A stretch of 64,000 nt of DNA from Flavobacterium panacis (GTDB lineage Bacteria; Bacteroidota; Bacteroidia; Flavobacteriales; Flavobacteriaceae): positions 682,001 to 746,000 of the forward strand of contig NZ_JANKMS010000002.1 in the NCBI RefSeq assembly GCF_024649945.1, written 5' to 3'. Positions 44,759 through 53,802 of this stretch are shown here, in pieces (positions within the stretch are counted from its first letter, which is position 1; each line of letters opens with the position of its first letter). The notes beneath the pieces are model-generated. The model made no database searches. It worked only from the letters and a program-made list of their open reading frames with translations, and was not told where the DNA came from. A program made the translations under genes and the position numbers.

Positions 44759-44788
44759 CAAATATATGCAAAAAACAACAACACACAA
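44759..44788 (-). promoter_or_regulatory. Promoter of the xylan SusC operon
   Basis: On the minus strand, TTG at 44788-44786, a 19-base spacer and TATATTTG at 44766-44759 match the Flavobacterium/Bacteroides pattern TTG-N(17-23)-TAnnTTTG. The predicted leader before the SusC ATG is about 95 bases. The -33 TTG is the end of the operator-like 10-mer at 44786-44795. Confidence 0.65.
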
Positions 44789-44795
44789 TCGGTTG
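44786..44795. promoter_or_regulatory. Operator-like site CAATCGGTTG at the xylan SusC promoter
   Basis: This is one of six exact copies of CAATCGGTTG or CAACCGATTG in the window. It overlaps the -33 element. The central CG with AAnCGnTT symmetry is typical of LacI-family operators. Confidence 0.7.
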
Positions 44796-45135
44796 CGTTA
44801 ATTTTTTTTATCGATTTATAAAAAACATCATTCAAAAAAAACATTTTATATATTTATATTCATAAAAACTTAAACAATCATTAAAAACACAATTCAATAC
44901 AACGAAAACGTTAGAGAAAACAAATAGAATTGCATAAAATCTTAAAAAAAATATAAAAAGTTAAAATTTTATATTTTATCGAAATTTACTAAAACGTTAT
45001 CGTTACAAAAAGAAATTAAGACAACAGACAAATCACATTCCATCCCTTATAAAACAAGACTTCAAGACACTTATTAACTAAGAACCAATCCATTAAACTC
45101 TAAACAATATATTTCTTACAAACCATACAAAGAAA

Positions 45136-45145
45136 CAATCGGTTG
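45136..45145. promoter_or_regulatory. Distal operator-like site CAATCGGTTG upstream of xylan SusC
   Basis: This exact copy of the 10-mer lies 350 bp upstream of the promoter-overlapping copy, next to the transaldolase terminator. The rest of 44658-45223 is AT-rich with no gene seen. Confidence 0.6.
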
Positions 45146-45160
45146 CTTTTATTTCATAAA

Positions 45161-45194
45161 AAAACTCCCTTCCAAATAGCTGGAAGGGAGTTTT
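45161..45194 (-). terminator. Terminator of the xylose operon after the transaldolase
   Basis: A perfect 14-bp stem (aaaactcccttcca / tggaagggagtttt) with a 6-base loop lies 29 bases beyond the transaldolase stop; the minus-strand tail is TTTTTTTATG. Confidence 0.9.
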
Positions 45195-45223
45195 ATAATT
45201 ATAAAAATGAGAAATAAAGAAGA

Positions 45224-45880
45224 CTATAAATTCATTTTCTTAGCATCTTCAACAAATTGTTTTAAACCGATATCTGTTAAAGGATGTTTCAGCAATCCTT
45301 TAATTGCAGAAAGCGGCCCAGTCATTACATCTGAACCGATTTTGGCACAATTGATAATATGCATAGTATGCCTCACAGAAGCTGATAATATCTGCGTTTG
45401 ATAATTGTAGTTATCGTAGATTTCTCTGATTTCTGAAATCAAATGCATTCCATCTGTCGAAACATCATCTAAACGTCCTAAAAACGGAGAAACATACGTC
45501 GCTCCTGCTTTAGCAGCTAACAATGCTTGACCAGCCGAAAATACTAAAGTTACATTGGTACGAATTCCTTTTGAAGAAAAATATTTGCAGGCTTTTACTC
45601 CATCGCCGATCATCGGTAATTTCACCACAATCTGCGGATGCAAAGCTGCTAATTCTTCTCCTTCTCTTATCATTCCTTCATAATCCGTTGAGATTACCTC
45701 AGCAGAAACATCGCCATCAACGATATTGCAAATCGCTAGATAATGGTTTAAGATATTTTGTTTTCCGGTAATGCCTTCTTTTGCCATTAAAGACGGATTG
45801 GTGGTTACACCGTCTAAAACGCCTAAAGCCTGTGCTTCTTCAATATCCTGAAGATTAGCAGTATCAATAAAAAATTTCAT
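45224..45880 (-). CDS. tal: Transaldolase, short (fructose-6-phosphate aldolase-like) type
   Basis: This 218-residue cytoplasmic protein is typical of the short transaldolase/FSA subfamily. The N-terminal FFIDTAN, the GVTTNPSL strand (24-31) and Schiff-base Lys87 in VVKLPM are present, with the later blocks [31 protein letters not shown] and [10 protein letters not shown]. It interconverts C3, C4, C6 and C7 sugar phosphates in the non-oxidative pentose phosphate pathway. It is the last gene of the regulator-XylB-XylA group, separated from xylA by 576 bases with a long inverted repeat and a hairpin, so it may also have its own promoter. It would channel xylulose 5-phosphate carbon into glycolysis. 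Confidence 0.93.
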   Translation of the reverse strand: MKFFIDTANLQDIEEAQALGVLDGVTTNPSLMAKEGITGKQNILNHYLAICNIVDGDVSAEVISTDYEGMIREGEELAALHPQIVVKLPMIGDGVKACKYFSSKGIRTNVTLVFSAGQALLAAKAGATYVSPFLGRLDDVSTDGMHLISEIREIYDNYNYQTQILSASVRHTMHIINCAKIGSDVMTGPLSAIKGLLKHPLTDIGLKQFVEDAKKMNL

Positions 45881-45940
45881 GTTTTTTGTGGTTTTTTGGT
45901 TAAATATAATGTGTTTATTCGAAGAGTATAACCGTAAAGT

Positions 45941-46044
45941 TTGTCATTTCGACGAAGGAGAAATCTCCACAAGTAGCTCCGCAATGTAGATCGTCAATCT
46001 TTGTCGAGTTTCTTACGAAGATTTCTCCTTCGTCGAAATGACAA
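45941..46044. repeat. Long inverted repeat family A, copy 1 (TTGTCATTTCGACGAAGG ends)
   Basis: A 104-bp element has 26-bp perfect terminal inverted arms (45941-45966 with 46019-46044) and a central part containing agtagctccgcaa and gtcaatctttgt. Related copies are at 50612-50717, 50741-50842 and 56663-56766. No open frame is inside. The rest of 45881-46456 is AT-rich with nothing else evident except the hairpin at 46404-46430. Confidence 0.9.
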
Positions 46045-46403
46045 GATTACGTGGTATTTCTTTGTGTAGGTAGAGACACACTGTAGTGCGTCTTAAAATT
46101 CTAGCGAGAAAAAATGTGCATTTCGATTGATTCTGCTCTTCAAAAAACCTTCAATAAAAATCTAACTCACTATTAATCTTTATCAAACTGACTTTATTTA
46201 TTCTTTTAGATTATCAAAAACAGCAACTAAACCTTCAAACTATTTTATTCAAATTTAAAATCAAAAAAAGCCATTATCTTAATACACATTTTTCGTTTTT
46301 CATCTAAAAAGTAGTTTTAAAAACATTCAAACGTTTTGTAGCTATCACATTTAAAAACTTGAATCTTTTTAGATATTTTGTCTCACTAAATATTTTGTAG
46401 AAA

Positions 46404-46430
46404 CCTAACAGATTGTGAAAATCTGTTAGG
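46404..46430 (-). terminator. Hairpin downstream of xylA
   Basis: An 11-bp perfect stem (cctaacagatt / aatctgttagg) with a 5-base loop lies 26 bases after the xylA stop. The T tail on the minus strand is weak (TTTCTAC), so it may act as an attenuator or mRNA-stabilising hairpin. Confidence 0.55.
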
Positions 46431-46456
46431 TGTAATTAATTTTAAAATCTTACCAA

Positions 46457-47782
46457 TTAAATATATTGGTTGATGATGTTTTCAAACAATTCTTGTTTAC
46501 CGCTTTGAAGATTTAATTCTCCATTTTCGTGAGCGATAGTGTAAAGATCTTTTAAGCCTAATTTTCCATCAGCAAAATCTTTACCTTTTCCAGAATCGAA
46601 TGAACTGTATCTTTCTTTTCTTAATTTCTCGTATGGAGAAGAAGAAATGATTTTATCAGCTGTCAATAACGCTCTTGCAAAAGTATCTGCTCCACCAATG
46701 TGTGCTAAGAAAACATCTTCTAAGTCTGTAGAGTTTCTTCTGATTTTAGCATCAAAGTTAACTCCACCACCTTGCAATCCGCCAGCTTTTAAGAAAACCA
46801 ACATTGCTTCAGTTGTTTCCTGAATGTTATTTGGGAATTGGTCTGTATCCCATCCGTTTTGGTAATCTCCTCTGTTTGCATCGATACTTCCTAACATTCC
46901 CGCTTTTGCAGCCACTTCTAATTCGTGTTGAAAAGTGTGTTGTGCCAATGTAGCGTGGTTTACCTCGATGTTGATTTTGAAATCTTTATCTAAACCATAA
47001 TTTTTTAAGAATCCAATTGCAGTTGCAGAGTCAAAATCGTATTGGTGTTTAGACGGCTCCATTGGTTTTGGCTCGATGAAGAAAGTTCCTTTGAAACCTT
47101 GTGCTCTTGCGTAGTCTCTAGACATTGCTAAGAATTGTGCCATGTGGTCTAATTCTCTTCCCATATCTGTGTTCAATAAAGACATATAACCTTCTCTACC
47201 TCCCCAGAATACGTAGTTTTCTCCACCTAAAGCGATAGTTGCATCCAAAGCTAATTTTACTTGTCCTCCAGCTCTTGCCACAACATTAAAATCAGGATTT
47301 GTCGCTGCTCCGTTCATGAATCTTGGGTTTGAGAAACAATTTGAAGTTCCCCAAAGCAATTTAATTCCAGACTCAGCTTTTTTCTGTTTTAAATAATCTG
47401 TAATGAAAGCCAAACGTTTTTCTGATTCTGCGAAAGTTGGCCCTTCGTTGATCAAATCGTAATCGTGGAAACAGAAATAATCGAATCCCATTTTGCTGAT
47501 AAATTCAAAAGCAGCATCCGCTTTATCTTTGGCCGCTTGATACGGATCTGATGAAGCATCCCAAGCAAAATTTTGAGTTCCAGGTCCAAATGGATCACCA
47601 CCTTGTCCGCAGAATGTATGCCAGTAAGCGATTGCAAATTTAAAGTGCTCACGCATTGTTTTTCCAGCTACAACTTGGTCCGGATTGTAATATTTAAATG
47701 CCAACGGATTGTCAGATTCTTTTCCTTCAAATTTAATTTGGCCAATACCTTTGTAGTATTCTTTATCTCCTAAAACTATCAT
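46457..47782 (-). CDS. xylA: Xylose isomerase
   Basis: This 441-residue enzyme is the class II length. Catalytic His106 and Asp109 lie in FCFHDYD, and metal-binding Glu in [35 protein letters not shown] (54-70) and [21 protein letters not shown] are family blocks. It converts D-xylose to D-xylulose in the cytoplasm. Its start is 13 bases after the xylulokinase stop, so the two are co-transcribed. The xylose comes from the GH43 and xylanase enzymes elsewhere in the locus. Confidence 0.98.
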   Translation of the reverse strand: MIVLGDKEYYKGIGQIKFEGKESDNPLAFKYYNPDQVVAGKTMREHFKFAIAYWHTFCGQGGDPFGPGTQNFAWDASSDPYQAAKDKADAAFEFISKMGFDYFCFHDYDLINEGPTFAESEKRLAFITDYLKQKKAESGIKLLWGTSNCFSNPRFMNGAATNPDFNVVARAGGQVKLALDATIALGGENYVFWGGREGYMSLLNTDMGRELDHMAQFLAMSRDYARAQGFKGTFFIEPKPMEPSKHQYDFDSATAIGFLKNYGLDKDFKINIEVNHATLAQHTFQHELEVAAKAGMLGSIDANRGDYQNGWDTDQFPNNIQETTEAMLVFLKAGGLQGGGVNFDAKIRRNSTDLEDVFLAHIGGADTFARALLTADKIISSSPYEKLRKERYSSFDSGKGKDFADGKLGLKDLYTIAHENGELNLQSGKQELFENIINQYI

Positions 47783-47795
47783 TTTATTTATTTTT

Positions 47796-49277
47796 TTATT
47801 TGTTTGTTAATATTAATTCTAATTCTTGTTTCCATTTTTTATAAGCCGTTTCATATTCCTCTTTATTTTTTAGAGGTAAAAAGGTCATTACGTGATCGTT
47901 TGTGGTAATTCCTGAACCAAATTTTTCAAAGTCACCATCTGTCAAGCCAACAGCTCTCGCCGCGCCTACTGCCCCGGTTGTATTGTAAATTTCGATTTCA
48001 TGTCCAATTAATGTTGCCACCGTATTAGAGAAAATCTCAGAACGGAATAAATTATCATTTCCAGCTCTAATGACATTAATAGTTGCATTATCATCTTTCA
48101 AATATTCCATTCCGTACACAAACGAAAACGCGATTGCTTCCAAAGATGCTCTGAATAAATGCGCGTTGGTATGAATATTAAAATTCAGGTTTAAAATATG
48201 AGAGCCAATATTTTTGTTATTGAACATTCTTTCTGCGCCATTTCCAAACGGAATTACAACCAATCCTTGCGAACCTACATTGATCTGAGATGCTTTTTCA
48301 TTCATTTCTTCATACGACTCATTTCCGATATTGTTTCGCATCCATCGGTATTGAATTCCCGCTCCGTTTATATTCAGCAGTTTGCCAACTCTCGGATTTG
48401 ATTCTGTATAATTTACATGAACAAAGTTGTTTACGCGAGTACTTTTTCCAGAATTGGTTTCTGTAACAGCATAGAAAACGCCTGACGTTCCACCTGTTGC
48501 CGCTACTTCACCCGAACGAAGCACATTTAATGACAAAGCATTATTCGGCTGATCTCCCGCTCTGTACACAATCGGAATTCCCGCAGGAAGACCCGATTCT
48601 TGCGAAGCTTTTTCAGTCACAACACCTTGATTGGTAAAATTCTCTACAATTTTCGGCGTCAACGACTGATCGATTCCGTAGTAATCCAAAAGCCAATCTG
48701 CTACTTTATTTTCTTTATAATCCCAAAGCATTCCTTCAGACAAACCGTTTTTGGTTGTCGTTACTTCGCCCGTTAATTTCAAAGCGATGTAATCTCCCGG
48801 AAGCATGTATTTAGAGATTTTATTGTAAACTTCTGGTTCGTTTTCTTTAACCCATTTCAGTTTCGAAGCAGTGAAATTTCCCGGCGAATTCAATAAATGC
48901 GACATGCATTTTTCTTCTCCAATTTCGGCGAAAGCCTTGTTTCCAATTTCAACCGCGCGACTGTCACACCAGATAATTGAATTTCGTAATGCAGTTCCCT
49001 CTTTATCAACAATTACCAATCCATGCATTTGATACGAAATACCAATTCCCTGAATTTTAGAAGCATCAATATTAGCTTCTTTAATTGCTCTTTTTGTTGC
49101 CGTACAAATGTATTGCCACCACATTTCTGGATCCTGTTCTGCCCAATCTGGGTGAATCGAAAGGATTTCCATTTCGTTTTGAGGCTCATTCAGCACAATG
49201 ATTTTTTTGCCTGTTTCTGCTTCCACCAAGGCTGCCTTGACAGAAGAACTTCCAATATCATAACCGATATAATACAT
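47796..49277 (-). CDS. xylB: Xylulokinase
   Basis: This 493-residue FGGY kinase starts with [17 protein letters not shown] (phosphate loop) and carries [16 protein letters not shown], the conserved MHG xylulose-site motif of XylB. Later blocks are [25 protein letters not shown] with the catalytic Asp, and GTSGVFYAV. It phosphorylates D-xylulose to xylulose 5-phosphate. It starts 3 bases after the stop of the GntR-type regulator and is followed directly by xylA. Compared with the GlpK-like kinase at 4499-6004, the substrate motif (QMHG against NQRE) clearly separates the two functions. Confidence 0.96.
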   Translation of the reverse strand: MYYIGYDIGSSSVKAALVEAETGKKIIVLNEPQNEMEILSIHPDWAEQDPEMWWQYICTATKRAIKEANIDASKIQGIGISYQMHGLVIVDKEGTALRNSIIWCDSRAVEIGNKAFAEIGEEKCMSHLLNSPGNFTASKLKWVKENEPEVYNKISKYMLPGDYIALKLTGEVTTTKNGLSEGMLWDYKENKVADWLLDYYGIDQSLTPKIVENFTNQGVVTEKASQESGLPAGIPIVYRAGDQPNNALSLNVLRSGEVAATGGTSGVFYAVTETNSGKSTRVNNFVHVNYTESNPRVGKLLNINGAGIQYRWMRNNIGNESYEEMNEKASQINVGSQGLVVIPFGNGAERMFNNKNIGSHILNLNFNIHTNAHLFRASLEAIAFSFVYGMEYLKDDNATINVIRAGNDNLFRSEIFSNTVATLIGHEIEIYNTTGAVGAARAVGLTDGDFEKFGSGITTNDHVMTFLPLKNKEEYETAYKKWKQELELILTNK

Positions 49278-49280
49278 AAC

Positions 49281-50288
49281 TTACAATGATTCTCTTATTA
49301 TTAATTTAGTCGGCACATAACACTTCGTTTCTTCGTCATGTGTAATAAATGCCGCTGCTTTGGTTCCCATTTCGTTAAAATCAGTCGAAACAACTGAAAT
49401 TCCTTTATATATAAATTTCTTCATTGGCGTTTCGTTATACGAAAGCAAACCAACATCTTTTCCGGGTTCAAAATCCTTTTCTTTGCATTGCTCCAAAAAG
49501 TATCCCAAAATCCTGTCACTTACACTGATATAAGCAATCCCTTTTTCGATATTGAACTTTTTCGGATCTGTGATAATGTCGTATTGAAAGCCAAAATCAG
49601 CACAGAATTTCTTGAAAAACTCTACCGTTTCCCACGGATGATTCGTGAAATCCGGATATACAAAATCTATTTTTTTATACTTTTTAAACAAGTCAACCGC
49701 TTCTTTTAAAGCATCATAAAACGCCTTTCCAAAATCCTGAAAAACATAATTATTCGCTTTATCCGCTCGGATATTCCAGTCAATCAAAAGCAATTTATCC
49801 TTTGAAATCGCCGATAATGCTGGCGGAATCTCCTTGTGATCAAAGTTCATTATCACATATTTGTAATACTTCCCGATTCCATTATTAATGATTGTTTTAA
49901 AAACATCAATATTATAATGGTGAAACTGCACATCAATAATCACATTATCAGGCAAATTATTCACAACCGAATGATACAAAACCTCTTTATAAGCCTTAAA
50001 AGTATCTAAAACCAAAAGCACTTTTCTCGTTTCGCCTGCAACATAATAGCCTTTGTTCGGCACAGAATCGATTACATTCTGATCTTTTAAAATCGAGTAT
50101 GCCTTAAAAACGGTATCTCTCGAAAGCTGATACGTTTTGCAAATCACATTCACAGACGGAAGCAAATCTCCCTTTTGCAAAATATTCTCTGCAATCGCAT
50201 TTGTAATTCCGTCAACCAACTGCTGGTACTTCGGAATATCACTTTCGTGATTCATTATAAACTCAAATTTTCCTTCTTCTTTTGGCAT
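49281..50288 (-). CDS. GntR-type transcriptional regulator with sugar-binding C-terminal domain
   Basis: This 335-residue protein has an N-terminal GntR winged helix (about 10-80; IPKYQQLVDGITNAIAENILQKGDLLPSVN and QLSRDTVFKAYSILKDQNVI). The C-terminal region has the periplasmic-binding-protein fold used by LacI-type regulators (about 90-335; KVLLVLDTFKAYKEVLYHSVVNNLPDNV, GLLSYNETPMKKFIYKGISVV). Heading the xylB-xylA operon, it most likely senses xylose or a related sugar. I keep the ATG at 50288; an in-frame ATG at 50255 (MNHESDIPKYQQ) is also possible and would place the direct repeat at 50290-50309 further inside the leader. The gene is not preceded by the CAATCGGTTG motif found at the other xylan operons. 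Confidence 0.88.
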   Translation of the reverse strand: MPKEEGKFEFIMNHESDIPKYQQLVDGITNAIAENILQKGDLLPSVNVICKTYQLSRDTVFKAYSILKDQNVIDSVPNKGYYVAGETRKVLLVLDTFKAYKEVLYHSVVNNLPDNVIIDVQFHHYNIDVFKTIINNGIGKYYKYVIMNFDHKEIPPALSAISKDKLLLIDWNIRADKANNYVFQDFGKAFYDALKEAVDLFKKYKKIDFVYPDFTNHPWETVEFFKKFCADFGFQYDIITDPKKFNIEKGIAYISVSDRILGYFLEQCKEKDFEPGKDVGLLSYNETPMKKFIYKGISVVSTDFNEMGTKAAAFITHDEETKCYVPTKLIIRESL

Positions 50289-50289
50289 A

Positions 50290-50309
50290 CCGTTCTGTTC
50301 CGTTCTGTT
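50290..50309. promoter_or_regulatory. Tandem 10-bp direct repeat before the GntR-type gene
   Basis: ccgttctgtt occurs twice head to tail, with the minus-strand form AACAGAACGG AACAGAACGG directly before the ATG at 50288. It could be an autoregulatory site or a chance duplication. Confidence 0.35.
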
Positions 50310-50396
50310 ATGCTAAAGTAGGTAAAAATCTTTTACAAAAAATTATTTTTCAGGTTAAAATTGTTATTTTTTTAAACGTGTTAATCTTGATAATTT

Positions 50397-50512
50397 GGGC
50401 GTGCCCCTCCGGGTCGGGCTATCCGTTTCAAGTCCTCGCCTGCTCGTTCCTCGCGTCTGTGGGCTTTCCACTGCTATCCCTCACGCGAACGCTTTCATAA
50501 GGATGACGGGGC
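50397..50512. repeat. GC-rich intergenic element (GGGCGTGCCCCTCCGGGTCGGGC type)
   Basis: About 116 bp of markedly higher GC than its surroundings begins gggcgtgcccctccgggtcg and contains gggctatccg, tcaagtcctcgcc, gggctttcca, gctatccctcacgc and ends ggatgacggggc. I recall similar islands between genes in other Flavobacteriia, but cannot check. A 72-codon open frame crosses it but looks accidental. Confidence 0.55.
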
Positions 50513-50611
50513 ATTATTTTTGCAAAAGCTTCAACAATATGATTTAACCGCAAAGTTCGCGAAGACTTACACAAAGAACGCTAAGATTATCCTTTCCAAA
50601 CTTCCACCAAC

Positions 50612-50717
50612 TTTGTCATTCCGAGGAACGAGAAATCTCCACGAGTAGCTCTACAAATATTGGCGACATTATGTGCGGAGTTACTTACGAAGATTTCTCG
50701 TTCCTCGAAATGACAAA
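50612..50717. repeat. Long inverted repeat family A, copy 2
   Basis: The arms tttgtcattccgaggaacg and cgttcctcgaaatgacaaa pair over 27 bp with one mismatch around a 52-base centre with gagtagctctacaa and tggcgacatt. Confidence 0.85.
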
Positions 50718-50740
50718 CTGAACGTCTATTATGCGTAATT

Positions 50741-50842
50741 TTGTCATCCTGACGAAGGAAGGATCACACTAGAAACTCCACACAGAATGTCGCCAATATT
50801 TGTCGAATCCCGCGTGTGATTCCTCGTTCCTCGGAATGACAA
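50741..50842. repeat. Long inverted repeat family A, copy 3
   Basis: The arms begin ttgtcatcctgacgaagga and end gttcctcggaatgacaa. This is the most degenerate copy, and it shares the central gtcgccaatatttgtcga part with copy 2 in inverse order. It lies 23 bases from copy 2. Confidence 0.75.
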
Positions 50843-50853
50843 ACTAAACCAAA

Positions 50854-51002
50854 AGCTCCAAAGGAGCGTAATATTTATAGGAAATCCAACAACGGCAACA
50901 AAAAGCTCCAGCGGAGCGACACATTACGAAATATATTTCACCCCGCTGGGGCTCTCTTGCTTGACCGTATAATTTCTATAAATATTTCGTCCCGCTGGGA
51001 CT
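50854..51002. repeat. AGCTCCAGCGGAGCG inverted-repeat element after the GH43 lipoprotein gene
   Basis: The units agctccaaaggagcg (50854-50868) and agctccagcggagcg (50904-50918) are small palindromes. They are matched by ccccgctggggct (50941-50953) and cccgctgggac (50991-51001). taatatttatagg and ctataaatatt pair across the element. It ends at the GH43 stop with TTTTTT on the plus side. Confidence 0.7.
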
Positions 51003-51005
51003 TTT

Positions 51006-52739
51006 TTAAAAATGCTTAATCGAAGCATACATCCCCAAATAAGTCCCCACAAAACCACCAGCTTCTTTCGTACTCAAAATAGAACCATCAACATCTTTAA
51101 TCAACAAATTCCATTCTCCTTCATCTGACGTTTTATAATAAAAACTATACAATCTTCCGTTTCCTTCAATCTTCACCAATAACGGTTTATCAGCACCTAA
51201 AAGCTCTTTTTTGGAAATAATTTCAGACTTCCCTTCATTAATTTTAGAAGCTGTTCTTTCCACAAAAACTTCCAATTTATTATCCGCATTCAAACGTTTT
51301 CCAATCAAGAAATAATGTTTTTCATTTTGAAAAGCCGTTAAACCAGCTGCTTCCAAATTATCTTTCGGATTGAATTCTAACTTTACCGAAGCTTCAAATT
51401 TTAAATGCTGCTGTCTTCTTCCAATAAAAGAAAAATTGCTTTCGGTATGAATCGATTCTGATCTTGGCTTAATTAGCAATTTTCCATTAACCAATTCGTA
51501 CCATTTCTCTTTTGGTGTTCTTATGAAACTCCATTTAAAATCCAATTCATTCGAATTAAAATCATCTTTTGAAATAAAATTTCCATTCAATGGTTCAATC
51601 TTTTCTTTCGAAATTGGCAAATTCGGACGTTTATGAATCACAGGAATCGGTTCGTTTCCGCCAACAATTTCCGGCCAGTCGTTTTTCCACTCCACTGGCA
51701 TCATAAATGTTTCTCTTCCTAAATTATATAAATCTGGGCCATAAGGTCTGCATCCTAAAAATACCGACCACCAATCTCCGTTTGGCAATTCTACAAAATC
51801 AGCATGACCTGTTGTAGAAACTTGATTTTTACGATTCGGATCTAAATGCTTCTGTGTCAAAATCGGATTCTGAGCATAACTTTCGTAAGGACCATAAATG
51901 GTTTTGCTTCTAAAAACAACTTCTGAATGATTGAAACCTGTTCCGCCTTGAGCGCAGATTAAATAGTAAAATCCGTTCTTTTTAAGCACATGCGGACCTT
52001 CGATCCAAACGGGCTTTTTAGACATATCGGTTCCGCCGTTAATAACCAATTTGGGGTTTGTTGTGGTTTTTTGTGTTTCCAAATCGTATTCCAACATATA
52101 AATGGCGCGATGGCCATCATGAACTGAAATATTATTTGGCGGAGGGCCGTTATGCGTAATATAAACTTTTCCATCTTCATCAAAAAAGATATCAGGATCG
52201 ATTCCGTTAACCTCAGGAAGCACAATCGGATTGGACCAAGGTCCAGCAGGATTTTTAGCCGTAATAATAAAATTGCCGACACCGCTTACATTGGTGCAAA
52301 TCACATAAAATATTCCTTTATGGTAACGAATTGTCGGCGCATACATACCACCTGATAAACGCGAATTTCCGAAATCGGCTTGTTCAGCACGATTGATAAT
52401 ATTTCCGATTTGTTTCCAATGCACTAAATCGGTGCTTTCAAAAATGGGCAATCCAGGAAAATAGCAAAAAGAAGAATTGACCAAGTAAAACTTATCTCCA
52501 ACCCTGCAAATCGTAGGATCAGGATAAAAACCAGCCAAAACAGGATTTAAATAGTCAGCATCCGATATTGATAAATTTTGATAGGCTTTGTCGTTTCCTC
52601 GATAATCAAACCAGTCAAAAGCAACATAATCGGAATACACAACCGATTGTGAAGTTTGTGAAATTTTTTTACACGAAGAAGTGGCACTCATCAAAAGGAC
52701 TGCTGCAATAATTTTTAAACCTGTTTTTCTTCTTTTCAT
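51006..52739 (-). CDS. GH43 lipoprotein (beta-xylosidase / arabinofuranosidase) with C-terminal beta-sandwich
   Basis: This is a 577-residue protein starting at MKRRKTGLKIIAAVLL. A TTG start 15 bases upstream overlaps the preceding gene and is rejected. Lipobox Cys23 is followed by KKIS, without acidic residues, so it should face the periplasm. The five-bladed propeller has the GH43 triad Asp74 (GFYPDP), Asp181 (GIDPDIF) and Glu247 (WIEGPH). From about residue 385 a concanavalin-like domain follows, as in two-domain beta-xylosidases. It probably removes xylose or arabinose from imported xylo-oligosaccharides. The start is 7 bases after the cytoplasmic GH43 gene, so they share a message. Confidence 0.92.
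   Translation of the reverse strand: MKRRKTGLKIIAAVLLMSATSSCKKISQTSQSVVYSDYVAFDWFDYRGNDKAYQNLSISDADYLNPVLAGFYPDPTICRVGDKFYLVNSSFCYFPGLPIFESTDLVHWKQIGNIINRAEQADFGNSRLSGGMYAPTIRYHKGIFYVICTNVSGVGNFIITAKNPAGPWSNPIVLPEVNGIDPDIFFDEDGKVYITHNGPPPNNISVHDGHRAIYMLEYDLETQKTTTNPKLVINGGTDMSKKPVWIEGPHVLKKNGFYYLICAQGGTGFNHSEVVFRSKTIYGPYESYAQNPILTQKHLDPNRKNQVSTTGHADFVELPNGDWWSVFLGCRPYGPDLYNLGRETFMMPVEWKNDWPEIVGGNEPIPVIHKRPNLPISKEKIEPLNGNFISKDDFNSNELDFKWSFIRTPKEKWYELVNGKLLIKPRSESIHTESNFSFIGRRQQHLKFEASVKLEFNPKDNLEAAGLTAFQNEKHYFLIGKRLNADNKLEVFVERTASKINEGKSEIISKKELLGADKPLLVKIEGNGRLYSFYYKTSDEGEWNLLIKDVDGSILSTKEAGGFVGTYLGMYASIKHF
52640..52649. promoter_or_regulatory. Operator-like CAACCGATTG inside the GH43 coding sequence
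   Basis: This exact copy of the 10-mer has extended symmetry CACAACCGATTGTG. It lies about 100 bases inside the 5' end of the GH43 gene, and could be a roadblock site or chance. Confidence 0.3.
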
Positions 52740-52746
52740 CTCTTTT

Positions 52747-53781
52747 TTAATCAATTAATCTTCTTATTCCGTAAGGATCAATCGTGATAATCGAACCGTC
52801 TTCTAAATAATCGATTTTGGTTACTTTCATACTTCTCAAATGCGTTACGCCCTTTGACAAACTTGAATCGTGATAGAACAAATACCATTCGCCTTCTACT
52901 TCACAAATCGAATGATGTGATGTCCAACCCACAACTGGATTCAGTATTCTTCCCTGATAGGTAAACGGTCCATACGGATTATCGCCAATTGCATAACAGA
53001 TAAAATGTGTATCTCCAGTTGAATAAGAGAAATAATATTTCCCATTGTATTTATGAACCCAAGAAGCTTCAAAAAATCGACGGTCGTTATCACCCGCTTT
53101 TATAACTTCTCCTTTTTCATCCAGAATTAAAATCTCTTTCGGCTCTTCGTCAAATTCCAGCATATCCCCTCGAAGTCTAGCCACGATAGGCCCCAACTCT
53201 TTTTCATCTGCTGTCGGTTCTTCGTTATTCTGATCGTATTTATTATTTCGATATTTCTGAAGCTGTCCGCCCCAAATTCCGCCAAAATAGATATAATGTC
53301 TGCCATCTTCATCTTCAAAAACCGCTGGATCAATACTGTAACTTCCTTTTATCGCCTCTTTTTCTGGAATAAAAGGTCCTACAGGAGAATCTGAAATCGC
53401 AACTCCAATCTGGAAAATTCCGTTGGCACGTTTGGCAGGGAAATACAAATAGTACTTTCCGTTTTTATGTGCTGCATCTGGCGCCCACATTTGTTTTTCA
53501 GCCCAGGCAACGTCATCTACGTGTAACGCAATACCATTATCTACAGCTTCTGATGAAATGTCTTCCATCGAAAAAACGTGATAATCTTGCATACCGAAAT
53601 GATCTCCATTATCGTTAAACGGAATTCCCGCATCGATGTCGTGCGACGGATAAATATAAATTTTACCATTGAATACATGCGCCGAAGGATCGGCTGTATA
53701 AATATGTGATACTAAAGGCTTTGAAATCGCCAGTTCATCAATTTCCTTGAAATTAATGTGTTCAATGCTATCTTCAGGCAT
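52747..53781 (-). CDS. Cytoplasmic GH43-family glycosidase
   Basis: This 344-residue single-domain propeller has no signal peptide, so it should act in the cytoplasm. The GH43 triad is Asp31 (TADPSAHVF), Asp151 (SIDPAVFEDEDG) and Glu238 (FFEASWVHKYNGKYY). Its nearest relatives in my memory are arabinofuranosidase or xylosidase-type members that work on short oligosaccharides. It follows the symporter gene by 21 bases, which fits hydrolysis of xylobiose or arabinoxylo-oligosaccharides after uptake. The following gene is a GH43 lipoprotein, so the same family is used on both sides of the inner membrane. Confidence 0.9.
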   Translation of the reverse strand: MPEDSIEHINFKEIDELAISKPLVSHIYTADPSAHVFNGKIYIYPSHDIDAGIPFNDNGDHFGMQDYHVFSMEDISSEAVDNGIALHVDDVAWAEKQMWAPDAAHKNGKYYLYFPAKRANGIFQIGVAISDSPVGPFIPEKEAIKGSYSIDPAVFEDEDGRHYIYFGGIWGGQLQKYRNNKYDQNNEEPTADEKELGPIVARLRGDMLEFDEEPKEILILDEKGEVIKAGDNDRRFFEASWVHKYNGKYYFSYSTGDTHFICYAIGDNPYGPFTYQGRILNPVVGWTSHHSICEVEGEWYLFYHDSSLSKGVTHLRSMKVTKIDYLEDGSIITIDPYGIRRLID

Positions 53782-53802
53782 AGTGCTATTTTGTTTAAAT
53801 AA

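Noticed and set aside
45941..46044. Inverted repeat family A as a tRNA or known riboswitch
   Set aside because: The near-perfect hairpin arms and variable centre do not fit a cloverleaf or any riboswitch core I can recognise.
50282..50500. 72-codon open frame across the GC-rich island
   Set aside because: It covers the GGGCGTGCCCC-type element and the promoter region of the GntR-type gene, has no family features, and its open state follows from the local GC content.
52740..52754. TTG start for the GH43 lipoprotein
   Set aside because: It overlaps the preceding GH43 stop. The ATG at 52739 directly precedes a normal lipoprotein signal and follows an AAAAAAGAG stretch.
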